From the NCBI GenBank assembly GCA_019638625.1, contig JAHBTK010000001.1, forward strand, positions 487,434 through 551,433: a DNA stretch of 64,000 bases. The letters are read 5' to 3'. The notes under the pieces are model-generated. The model was not told the origin of the DNA, ran no database searches, and was given only the letters and a program-made list of their open reading frames with translations. A program made the position numbers and the translations under genes. This DNA is from Chitinophagaceae bacterium (GTDB lineage Bacteria > Bacteroidota > Bacteroidia > Chitinophagales > Chitinophagaceae). The stretch's first letter is position 1. Every line of letters begins with the position of its first letter. Of the stretch, positions 54,006-62,369 are shown piece after piece.

Positions 54006-55486
54006 CACTGGCAATAGACCTTGGTACCACCAATTTAAAAGCAGGTATTGTAGATACCAGGGGGAATATTATTGCAGTAGAAAAAAGTGCGAACACTACA
54101 ATCGCGAGCGAACCCGGAGCTGCTGAACACGACCCGGAAGTCTTAAAAACACAAATCCTTCATTTGTTCGAATTGCTGTTGGCTAAAGTAGATAGGGAGG
54201 ATGTAAAATTTATTGTAGCTTCTACTTATCATTTTGGTTTAATATTAATCGGGAAAGATAACAAGACGCTGACACCCATGAGTTTGCTGACGGATCGTAG
54301 AGCGCAGTCAACTTTTAACGATTTTAATGAAGCCTTTGCAGGTATCGATATTTATAAGCGAACAGGTTGCCCGCCGCTAACGCAATATGTTTTACCAAGA
54401 TTGTATTATTTCTCGAAACACAGCCCACAGTTGTTGCAAAAAGCAAAACGCATTGTCGATAGTAAATCCTTTTTGTTTGAATGGCTTACAGGGCAGTTTG
54501 TTACCGATGCCAGTATTGCCAATGCCACACAACTCTTCAATATTGAGCAACACAACTGGGATGAGCAACTACTGCAAAAACTATCGCTGAAGCCGGAACA
54601 GATGCCGGTTGTGGAAGATGGCACCACCTATAGCGCTCCTTTAAAAAGCGACATGGCCACAAAATTAAAACTGGGTAGCGATGTTGTTGTTGCCTTAGGG
54701 TTATTCGATGGTGCTGCATTAGGCGTATCTCTGACAGGTTTGGAACCCGGGGCGGCAATCGTTAATGTGGGTACTACCGCTATGTTTCGTACGGTAGATG
54801 AGAAGCCCGCGTTTGACAATGACAAAAACCCTAAAACACAGCCCTACGCAGTTAATAAAAAATTATATTTTAATGGCGGCGCTGTGAACAATGCTGCGTT
54901 ACCATTGGATTGGTTAAAAAATTTAGTGGGCGACCAGGAATTGGCTACAAAACCTTTACTAAAGTACACCGAACAACCGCCCTTATTTTCCTTGCCCTAC
55001 TTAACCGGAGAACGTTATTGTGGGGCAGGCCCTTACGCCTCCGGCGTATTTTTTGGACTAAGAAGAGAAGACAGCCCCCGTGAATTAGCACAATCGATCA
55101 TGGAAGGCGTGACTTACTCCATACGGTATATTTACGAGACGCTCAACGAAAATAATATTACTGTTTCCAAAATAAAAATGGGCGGTGGCGCTACCGCCAT
55201 ACCCGAATGGCCGCAACTGTTTGCCGATGTAATGAGGGTACCCGTAGAAATTCCGTTGATTGATGAAATGGCACTTGTTGGCAATGCCATTATTGCTTTT
55301 GTTATTGGTGGTTTATTTACAAATATGAGCGAAGCCAGGCAACAAATGACACGCACCGGCAGAAAAATAGACCCCGTTCCAAAGTATATGGCCATCCACA
55401 ATCAACGTTACGAGTTTTTCAAAAAACTACGTCAAAATATTGATATGCTCTTCCTGGAACACGGAAAGATTAAGTGGAATGCTTAA
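53996..55486 (+). CDS. FGGY-family carbohydrate kinase
   Basis: 496 residues, ATP-dependent sugar kinase (gluconokinase/xylulokinase group). Seen: ATP-site phosphate 1 ALAIDLGTTNLKAGIVDTRGN at the N-terminus, TPMSLLTDRRAQSTFNDFNE, GCPPLTQYVLPRLYY, IVNVGTTAMFRTVDEKP (phosphate 2), PYLTGERYCGAGPYASGVFFGL and the FGGY signature 2 region IKMGGGATAIPEWPQLFADVMRVPVEI. Cytoplasmic. Coupled to a D-2-hydroxyacid dehydrogenase, which suggests a keto-aldonate or related sugar acid: reduction or oxidation of the acid, then phosphorylation. I cannot decide between gluconate and other substrates. Confidence 0.88.
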   Translation: MALTLAIDLGTTNLKAGIVDTRGNIIAVEKSANTTIASEPGAAEHDPEVLKTQILHLFELLLAKVDREDVKFIVASTYHFGLILIGKDNKTLTPMSLLTDRRAQSTFNDFNEAFAGIDIYKRTGCPPLTQYVLPRLYYFSKHSPQLLQKAKRIVDSKSFLFEWLTGQFVTDASIANATQLFNIEQHNWDEQLLQKLSLKPEQMPVVEDGTTYSAPLKSDMATKLKLGSDVVVALGLFDGAALGVSLTGLEPGAAIVNVGTTAMFRTVDEKPAFDNDKNPKTQPYAVNKKLYFNGGAVNNAALPLDWLKNLVGDQELATKPLLKYTEQPPLFSLPYLTGERYCGAGPYASGVFFGLRREDSPRELAQSIMEGVTYSIRYIYETLNENNITVSKIKMGGGATAIPEWPQLFADVMRVPVEIPLIDEMALVGNAIIAFVIGGLFTNMSEARQQMTRTGRKIDPVPKYMAIHNQRYEFFKKLRQNIDMLFLEHGKIKWNA

Positions 55487-55676
55487 ATAACAAACCCTGG
55501 GGTTCACATTGACAGCCATGGCGCCTCGCCCGCCGGGAAATTTGCATATCGCTGAAATTTTCGCCTTTCTCATCGCAGGTAAATGCGCCTTCCCAATAAA
55601 AGAGCAACTACTATTTTATTAAAAGAACTAAATTTAAGCCCGTTAATTTTTTATACAACAAACAGGCGGTTTTGCA

Positions 55677-56687
55677 ATGAGAAAAATAATTTGGCTAGCA
55701 GGTTGTTTGGTTTGGGTATCCGGGTTGAATTCAGTAATGGCCCAGGAAAAAGTATCGGAGGTGAATATCAGGGATCTGCATGTCCGTGATCCTTATATTC
55801 TGGCACATGCGCCAACGCAGACCTACTACCTGTATAAAACTTCGATGACTACCGGTAAAGACGGGAAACCCGTCAGTGGGGTGGTCGCTTATAAAAGTAA
55901 AGACCTGCAAACCTGGAAGGGACCCTATACTGTTTTTACCACACCTGCGGATAACTGGATCACGGGGGCGATATGGGCCCCGGAGGTACATTATTACAGG
56001 GGAAAATATTACCTGTTTACAACCATGAACTCCGCTATAGAATGGAAAAAGCAACGGGAAGGTTTTCCGAAATATACATTCAGGGGAACACAGATATTTT
56101 ATGCGGATAACCCCGACGGACCATTTCTCTCTTTTGAGCACAAGGAACCGCATACTCCTATGGACAGGATGGCCCTTGATGGTACATTGTGGGAAGAAAA
56201 CGGAATTCCATATATGATATATTGCCACGAATGGGTACAGATAGAGGACGGAACCATGGAGCTTATGCAACTGGAGAAGGATCTCTCACGCACGGTGGGA
56301 GGGTCGCTCACATTATTCAACGCTTCTGCCGCACCCTGGTCAACAGGCAATGTTCAAAAAGGCGGCGCTACCACTTATGTGACCGACGGTTGTTTTGTAT
56401 ATCGTACAAAAGCCGGTAAATTATTGATGATATGGTCCAGCTTCAGGAATGGTAAATATGCCATTGGGATTGCAGAATCTGTCACCGGCAAGATAAAAGG
56501 CCCCTGGAAACAGCAAACCGACCTGTTGTTTGATGAGCATGGCGGGCATGGCATGTTGTTCCGGACTTTTGAAGGAAAGCTGATGCTGACGTTTCACGGC
56601 CCGAATAGTCCCTCCGGAAGCGAACGGATGAAGATATTTGAAGTGGAAGACACCGGGGCGACATTGAAGTTGAAAAAGCAATTGTGA
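55677..56687 (+). CDS. Secreted GH43-like glycosidase, copy 2
   Basis: 336 residues, normal ATG start, signal peptide ending at VMA-QE. Same blades as the gene at 50469. From KPVSGVVAYKSKDLQTWKG to IPYMIYCHEWVQIEDGTME the two proteins differ at only one residue (YLFTTM against YLFATM), while N- and C-terminal parts differ at many positions. The candidate catalytic residues (APEVHYY, MDRMALDGTLWEE) are unchanged. This is likely the more strongly expressed copy. It is preceded by 190 bases, of which the last 27 (tttatacaacaaacaggcgg...) are shared with copy 1. Confidence 0.85.
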   Translation: MRKIIWLAGCLVWVSGLNSVMAQEKVSEVNIRDLHVRDPYILAHAPTQTYYLYKTSMTTGKDGKPVSGVVAYKSKDLQTWKGPYTVFTTPADNWITGAIWAPEVHYYRGKYYLFTTMNSAIEWKKQREGFPKYTFRGTQIFYADNPDGPFLSFEHKEPHTPMDRMALDGTLWEENGIPYMIYCHEWVQIEDGTMELMQLEKDLSRTVGGSLTLFNASAAPWSTGNVQKGGATTYVTDGCFVYRTKAGKLLMIWSSFRNGKYAIGIAESVTGKIKGPWKQQTDLLFDEHGGHGMLFRTFEGKLMLTFHGPNSPSGSERMKIFEVEDTGATLKLKKQL

Positions 56688-57068
56688 TAACCTGGACTCA
56701 GTTCTTCGGCATGACAAATACGGAGGAGTTTGCCACCTCGAGGCACCCGAGGGGTCTGCTTTCCGCAAGAGTGCTGAACAGATGCCTCTCCCAACCTGCG
56801 GTCGGAATCGGCATGACAACGTAGGGGGTACCCCGGGGTACCCGGGGGATCCGTCCTCCGCAACTGCATCGAAACAGATACCTCTCCCGATGGTTCGGGA
56901 TCGGCATGACACATACGGAGTAAATTGTCACCCCGAAGCACTGAGGGGTCTACTCTCTGCGAGAGTGCCGAAACCGTTACCCGACCCCTTCAGCATGGCA
57001 AAAGAAAGTACCATGTTTATGTAGGATAGTAGGAACCCGTCTGGTTTTTCAAAAGTACATTTGGTTGA
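56688..57068. repeat. Repeat mosaic; includes segmental duplication copy 2 (56882-57090)
   Basis: No gene. It consists of ggcatgaca(a/c)atacgga units (near 56708 and 56903), acctcgaggcacccgaggggtc and ccccgaagcactgaggggtc palindromes, a run of ggtacccc/ggggtacc (56826-56846) that is self-complementary, and the duplicated 5' flank of the lipoprotein gene. Confidence 0.7.
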
Positions 57069-58082
57069 ATGACTCCCTGCATAAAACCAAATTCGATAAA
57101 AAAATACCTACCCATATGGACGGCTGCTGTGCTGTTTTCAGCTTGTCATACAGAACAAAAAACAAAACAAATGTTGACAGATGAATTGAAGGAGGAAGCT
57201 GTAGGCATACTACGTGGTGTTTTAAATGAGCAACAGGAGTGGGTGAAAGTGCATGCCGCGGAGTTTTTGATATGGACCGGGCATTCCGCTGGTGTGAAGG
57301 AAATATATAAAAAGGAAGAGGAAAATTTTTCCGGAAAGACGCCCTACCGGATCGGTATCTGGAGAGTGCTGTACCAACTGAGTGAAGGAAAAGAGCAACA
57401 GGTATATAAGCAGCATATATTGAACGCTTTTCTGGATACAGCCGGTAAAGACAGGATACATGCCGTAGAAACACTGGGTAAGCTGAGGATACCTCCCTAT
57501 ACGGTAGACCCTGCCATTTCAGAAGCGGCGCTGAACAGTAATATTGTAGCTTTAAAAGGTTATACTCACTGGGCGGTTGCCTATACCAGTGATAACGCTA
57601 TGAACAGTGCACGGCAGTATTATTCCGGGAATATCAACAATCCTGATGTTGGTATTGTCCTGCAGCAAATATCTGCATATGTATTACGCTATATCGGTGG
57701 TGTATCGGTTGAACAATGGAACAGAATGGCTGATGGAGTACTGGCGCTGCCGGACGGAACAGACGGGAAAATTATTTTTTTGACAACTTTGGTGATTACG
57801 GCGGATGAAGCGGTTACCCGGACGGAAAAATACAGATCGGTAAGAGGTGCGCTGCTTTCATATAAAGATGAAAGAGCCAAAGGGGCAAGAATAGAAATAG
57901 CCAATGCAACGGCCGAAAAAGGAGGTGAAGCGGATATTCCTTTGTTAAAAAAATGGATGAATAATGAAGATCCGATTGGTGTGGTAGCAGATGATGCAGA
58001 TGTGCAGGCATCGGCGGCCTATGCTATTTTACAGATCAATAAGCGTTTGGGTGCTCCCGATAATATAAAACCCGGAAAATAA
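57069..58082 (+). CDS. Lipoprotein with HEAT-like helical repeats, function unknown
   Basis: 337 residues. The signal ends at LFSAC (Cys26). The rest is almost all helical, with repeated pairs like EWVKVHAAEFLIWTGHSAGVKEIY, RIGIWRVLYQLSEGKEQQVYKQHILNAFLD, RIHAVETLGKL and KGARIEIANATAEKGGEADIPLLKKWM, resembling HEAT/armadillo repeats as found in propeller-HEAT proteins of the same loci. No catalytic motif seen. The ATG at 57069 is used because the start suggested by the truncated duplicate (aligned to 57099) is ATA here. Likely a scaffold or binding protein at the membrane. Confidence 0.65.
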   Translation: MTPCIKPNSIKKYLPIWTAAVLFSACHTEQKTKQMLTDELKEEAVGILRGVLNEQQEWVKVHAAEFLIWTGHSAGVKEIYKKEEENFSGKTPYRIGIWRVLYQLSEGKEQQVYKQHILNAFLDTAGKDRIHAVETLGKLRIPPYTVDPAISEAALNSNIVALKGYTHWAVAYTSDNAMNSARQYYSGNINNPDVGIVLQQISAYVLRYIGGVSVEQWNRMADGVLALPDGTDGKIIFLTTLVITADEAVTRTEKYRSVRGALLSYKDERAKGARIEIANATAEKGGEADIPLLKKWMNNEDPIGVVADDADVQASAAYAILQINKRLGAPDNIKPGK

Positions 58083-58498
58083 CCGCCTTTCAGGAACTTT
58101 GGCTAAAGCCGGTTTTTAAATCATTTTATTTTGGAATGTCCCTATCTGTATCCTGATGATACCAAAGAATGCCAATGATCTGAATATCCATTGATAAAAT
58201 CAATAAACCCCCTTTCGGCTTTACATTTTCCCTTATATGATTTCAAACATTTAGCCCCCGTTCTTTGGAGTTTAAGAACAGATAACGATTTTTGATGCTT
58301 CATACAATTGTCTTTCTTATTTTCATCCGTAAAAAAGTACCATATTTCTGCATTAAAGTAACAATATGTTTTGTAGCATACACGTAAATTTGAAAGGTTG
58401 GTTTACTTGTTTGATTGCTTATTACACTACTTGAAAACCCGGCTATACGAAGTCTCTGGCTTCGTATAGTTATGTTATAAACAGACAAATAAAAATCT
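58083..58498. promoter_or_regulatory. Intergenic region upstream of the fusion gene
   Basis: No gene. It contains a perfect TAAATTTG (58385-58392) matching the -7 consensus but no TTTG at the right distance upstream, and the 10-bp inverted repeat at 58443-58469. Palindromic dispersed repeats are absent here, unlike most gaps of this size in the window. Confidence 0.4.
58443..58469 (+). promoter_or_regulatory. Perfect 10-bp inverted repeat, possible operator or leader hairpin
   Basis: ctatacgaag and cttcgtatag around tctctgg, ending 29 bases before the fusion gene's ATG. No T-run follows, so a terminator is unlikely. Position between a candidate -7 element and the start codon suits a repressor site or mRNA leader structure. 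Confidence 0.45.
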
Positions 58499-60820
58499 AT
58501 GATTTTTCAGGCTTCGCTGAATGATACAGATATAGAACTTTCCGAAATACTCAAAGGCTTTGTTCCCGATGAGATATTCGATATTCATGTACATCCTTAT
58601 CACGCCGCTCATTTTCCAAAGGGCGACTGGTCGTTCCTGGATGGTATTGAGCAACTGGGTTGTAAGGATCATCGGTATTATTTACAGCAATATATGCCGG
58701 CATCGAAAATACATGGTTTGTATTTTGGTATGCCCCGGAAAGCAGCCGCCCGGAAAGAGATGAACGACTGGGTATCGCGGGAAACACAAGTGAATGGTAC
58801 AGAGCTGAGCCGGGCGCTGATGGTGGTTTCTCCGGATGACGACCGGGAGTTGATAGCCGCCGCGCTGAGAAGCGGAAGGTTTTGCGGTGTAAAAGTGTAC
58901 CATTGTTATGCCGCCAGGCCGGATACCATGAATGCCGGACTGACGGAATATGCGCCGGAATGGATATGGGAACTGTTAGATGAGGTGGAAGGCGCATTGA
59001 TGTTGCACATTGTGAAAAATGAGGCAATAGACGATACCGGAAATCAGCGTGAAATAAAGCGCTTGTGCAAAGCCTATCCGAAAATGAAATTGATCCTGGC
59101 GCATGTAGCCCGCAGCTTTAACTATCGTAATGCCCGAAATGGATTATACAGTGTTGCTGATCTGGAAAATGTGGTGGTAGATACATCTGCTATCTGCGAA
59201 ACGGAATCGTTTAAGGCGGCACTGAAAATTCTGGGACCGCAGAGAATATTATGGGGATCTGATTTTGCTGTAAGTGAGCTGCGTGGACGTTGTATTACCA
59301 CCGGCAACCGTTTTTTCTGGCTGCACCCTGAACTGATAGAGGCTAAATACCAGTCGCCTACAGAAAGCAGTATGACATTGGTTGGCATTGAATCGCTCCT
59401 GACATTAAAGGAAAGCTGTGAAGATGTAGGACTGGATCATGCTGACATAAATGATATATTTCTGAATAATGCGTTACGCCTGCTGAAACCACATTTACAA
59501 AATGATATTGCCATACCCGTCTCTGACAATCACAAGTTGTGGCAGTCTGCAAAACAGGTAATATCGGGTGGAACCGGGTTGTTATCAAAACGGGCAGAAC
59601 AATTTAACGCAGATTGGCCTGCCTTTTTTTCAAGAAGTGCGGGCTGCGAAGTGTGGGATTTGAATGGAAGAAAGTATATTGACTGCGCCGGTGGTATTGG
59701 CGCCGTATTGCTGGGATACGGTGATGAAGATGTAACGAAGGCGGTTACACGAAGATTGACCCTGGGAACTTATTCCTCCCTGGTGAATCCGCAGGAACTG
59801 GAACTTGCTGAAAAGCTGCTTCAATTACACCCCTGGGCAGGTAAAGTACGTTATGCCAGAACAGGAGGGGAGGCAATGTCCGTTGCTGTCCGTATAGCCC
59901 GTGCTGCCTCCGGTAAAAGTGGCATCGCTTTTTGTGGATATCATGGCTGGCACGACTGGTATCTCGCGGCTAACCTTGGTGAAACCAATTCTCTTGATGG
60001 TCATTTATTACCAGGTTTACAACCCAAAGGGGTACCCAGGGAATTGACGGGTACTGCAGTGCCATTCAGATATAATGACTGGCAATCTTTTGAAGCGGCT
60101 GTGGCGAAACTATCCGGTAATTTTGGCGTAGTGGTGATGGAGTCCATGCGGTCTCAATTTCCCCGGGATAATTTTTTGCAGCAGATAAAAGATATATGCA
60201 AGCAAAAAGGAGCAATACTGGTGGTGGATGAAATAACCAGCGGGTTGCGATATGGGTTTCCGGGTGCACTATCCCGTTATAATATAGTACCTGATGTAGT
60301 GGTATATGCCAAGGCGATGGGGAACGGTATTCCTTTTGCCGCTGTTATAGGCCGGGATGAGGTGATGACGGCTGCGGATGAGAGTTTTATTTCGTCCAGT
60401 TACTGGACCGATGGCATAGGTACCGCTGCTGCTCTGGCTGTACTGGAAAAAATGGAGAAGGAAAATGTGTTTGCAACCGTATGGCAAAAAGGAGAGGTAT
60501 TACAGCATCGTTTGGAGGAAATTGTAACCCGGTATCCGGCAGCAGGGATAGCAATTGGCGGAATGCCTGCCTCGCCCACTTTTACCTTTATTTCACCACA
60601 GGCAGTTGCTGCCAAACAGTTGTTTATTAGCAGCATGCATCAAAAGGGATTTTTGGTATCAGGTATATTTTATTTAATGCAGGCACATCAGCAGGCACAT
60701 TTAAACTTATTTGCTGAAGCCTTTGAAGAAACCCTGCAAAGTATCGCGAATGACATTAGCGCTGGAAAGTTAGATGCAAGCCATAGTGGCTTTCAGCATG
60801 GGTTTACCCGTTTGACATAA
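58499..60820 (+). CDS. Amidohydrolase-class III aminotransferase fusion protein
   Basis: 773 residues, one open frame. Residues about 1-335 form an amidohydrolase_2-type TIM barrel: FDIHVHPYH (His30, His32), LILAHVARSFNYRNARNG (about 205) and ILWGSDFAVSELRGR with the metal-binding Asp (about 255). Residues about 345-773 form a glutamate-1-semialdehyde aminomutase-like PLP enzyme: VISGGTGLLSKRAEQF, EVWDLNGRKYIDCAGGIGAVLLGYGD, ARTGGEAMSVAVRIARAASG, GYHGWHDWY, VVDEITSGLRYGFPG and Schiff-base Lys605 in YAKAMGNGIPFAAV. No signal peptide. The fusion suggests direct hand-over: hydrolysis or decarboxylation of a compound, then transamination of the product, or the reverse. I know of no characterised protein of this architecture. 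Confidence 0.85.
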   Translation: MIFQASLNDTDIELSEILKGFVPDEIFDIHVHPYHAAHFPKGDWSFLDGIEQLGCKDHRYYLQQYMPASKIHGLYFGMPRKAAARKEMNDWVSRETQVNGTELSRALMVVSPDDDRELIAAALRSGRFCGVKVYHCYAARPDTMNAGLTEYAPEWIWELLDEVEGALMLHIVKNEAIDDTGNQREIKRLCKAYPKMKLILAHVARSFNYRNARNGLYSVADLENVVVDTSAICETESFKAALKILGPQRILWGSDFAVSELRGRCITTGNRFFWLHPELIEAKYQSPTESSMTLVGIESLLTLKESCEDVGLDHADINDIFLNNALRLLKPHLQNDIAIPVSDNHKLWQSAKQVISGGTGLLSKRAEQFNADWPAFFSRSAGCEVWDLNGRKYIDCAGGIGAVLLGYGDEDVTKAVTRRLTLGTYSSLVNPQELELAEKLLQLHPWAGKVRYARTGGEAMSVAVRIARAASGKSGIAFCGYHGWHDWYLAANLGETNSLDGHLLPGLQPKGVPRELTGTAVPFRYNDWQSFEAAVAKLSGNFGVVVMESMRSQFPRDNFLQQIKDICKQKGAILVVDEITSGLRYGFPGALSRYNIVPDVVVYAKAMGNGIPFAAVIGRDEVMTAADESFISSSYWTDGIGTAAALAVLEKMEKENVFATVWQKGEVLQHRLEEIVTRYPAAGIAIGGMPASPTFTFISPQAVAAKQLFISSMHQKGFLVSGIFYLMQAHQQAHLNLFAEAFEETLQSIANDISAGKLDASHSGFQHGFTRLT

Positions 60821-60857
60821 TTTTTTACCATGAAATACGCACACTAAATAGTAGCTG

Positions 60858-62369
60858 ATGTTTTCACTGTTGCAATCATCTTCTTTCACACTTTCTTCTT
60901 TAGACTGGATAGTCTTGTTCACATATGGGGTCGCCATGCTGGGGATTGGGTATTATTATCAGCGGAGAAATAAAACGAAGGAGGAATATCTTCTTGGCGG
61001 GCGGAAAATGAAATCCACATCCATAGGTATTTCATTGTTTGCAACACTGTTAAGTACCTTAAGTTATTTAACCTATCCCGGGGAAATGATCCAGCACGGA
61101 CCTGCGATATTTGCAGGTGCGCTCGCATTTCCGCTGGTATATGGCATTGTTGGGTGGTGGATAATACCCGCTATTATGAAAACAGGAGTAACCAGTGCGT
61201 ATGAAATACTGGAGCAGAAGCTTGGCTTATCAGTGCGATTGCTGGGAACTGTGATGTTTTTATCGCTGCGCTTACTATGGATGGCTACTATTATTTATGT
61301 AACGGTAGATGTGGCACTATATTCCGTGGTGCAGTTCAATAAAGCCTATGTGCCTTTAATAGCTGCATTACTTACTATAATAACCATTGTTTACACCACC
61401 ATGGGAGGATTGAAAGCGGTGGTAGTAACCGATATTATTCAGTCCGGTATTTTTTTGGGGGGGGCATTATTGAGCGTAATAGTGGTTTGCTGGCATCTTG
61501 ACTCTGTAAGTGCTATAATCCCTAAACAATGGCCATCACATTGGAATACATTTAAGATAGGGTTTGATCCTTTACAAAGAACAACCCTGGCGAATGCGAT
61601 GTTGTCTGTGTTGGTATGGTATGTTTGTACTAATGGTTCAGACCAGATGGCTGTGCAACGTTATCTTGCTACTGCTGATGCGAGATCGGCCAGGCGTTCT
61701 TTCAAAATTGCATTGATGTCAGATGTTTTTGCATCGGCATTACTTGCGCTGGTAGGGTTGTCAATGCTGGCATATTTCACAAATAATTCTTCGTTCCTCA
61801 ATGGAAAGCCGCTCGTAGAGCAGGCAGATACCTTATTCCCCAGGTTTATTTTAATAGGCTTGCCTTCCGGAATTTCAGGGTTGCTAATAGCAGGGTTGCT
61901 TGCTGCAGCAATGTCAAGTTTATCCTCAGGAATAAATAGTGTTTCATCGGTTGTGTCTGAGGACCTTGTTAACCGGTTCAGGAAAAAAGCTGCTAAAAGG
62001 GATGCTTTGCTGCAAATAAAGAGACTTTCTTTTGTGGTAGGGATCGTCATTTTATTACTGAGTTTTATTATAGCCCGTGTACCCGGGAATTTACTCGATA
62101 TCATTATGAAGGTTGTAAATCTTTTTGTTGCCCCGCTGTTTGTATTGTTCTTTATGGCGCTGTTTGTTCCGTTCGCTACGGAAAAAGGTACTTTTCTGGG
62201 CGGACTTATGGCGGTGGGAGTGGCAATAGCCATCGCTTTTTGGGGAATATGTGGCATTACGGTACTTTGGATCATGCCTGCGGCGCTGGCAGTGGGTATT
62301 ACAGGCGCAGTTATGTTGAGTTATATGGAATTACTTATAAAAAGAAAACAATCAAAATATCGCCAATGA
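60858..62369 (+). CDS. Sodium:solute symporter (SSS family)
   Basis: 503 residues, inner-membrane Na+-coupled importer with about 13 membrane helices. Family marks: NKTKEEYLLGGRKMKSTSIGISLFATLLSTLSYLTYPGEM (about 36-75), GLKAVVVTDIIQSGIFLGG (about 180), TNGSDQMAVQRYLATADARSARRS and GLLAAAMSSLSSGINSVSSVVSEDL (about 345-370). Members of this branch carry sugars, sialic acid or other acids. It follows the fusion gene after 37 bases and overlaps the next start by 4 bases (ATGA), so all three are one operon. A very similar symporter begins at 63623. Confidence 0.93.
   Translation: MFSLLQSSSFTLSSLDWIVLFTYGVAMLGIGYYYQRRNKTKEEYLLGGRKMKSTSIGISLFATLLSTLSYLTYPGEMIQHGPAIFAGALAFPLVYGIVGWWIIPAIMKTGVTSAYEILEQKLGLSVRLLGTVMFLSLRLLWMATIIYVTVDVALYSVVQFNKAYVPLIAALLTIITIVYTTMGGLKAVVVTDIIQSGIFLGGALLSVIVVCWHLDSVSAIIPKQWPSHWNTFKIGFDPLQRTTLANAMLSVLVWYVCTNGSDQMAVQRYLATADARSARRSFKIALMSDVFASALLALVGLSMLAYFTNNSSFLNGKPLVEQADTLFPRFILIGLPSGISGLLIAGLLAAAMSSLSSGINSVSSVVSEDLVNRFRKKAAKRDALLQIKRLSFVVGIVILLLSFIIARVPGNLLDIIMKVVNLFVAPLFVLFFMALFVPFATEKGTFLGGLMAVGVAIAIAFWGICGITVLWIMPAALAVGITGAVMLSYMELLIKRKQSKYRQ

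Noticed and set aside
58443..58469. Similarity of the inverted repeat to the arms of loxP (tatacgaag / cttcgtata)
   Set aside because: The nine-base arms are in the opposite relative orientation to loxP and the outer bases do not fit. No recombinase gene is nearby. Most likely coincidence.
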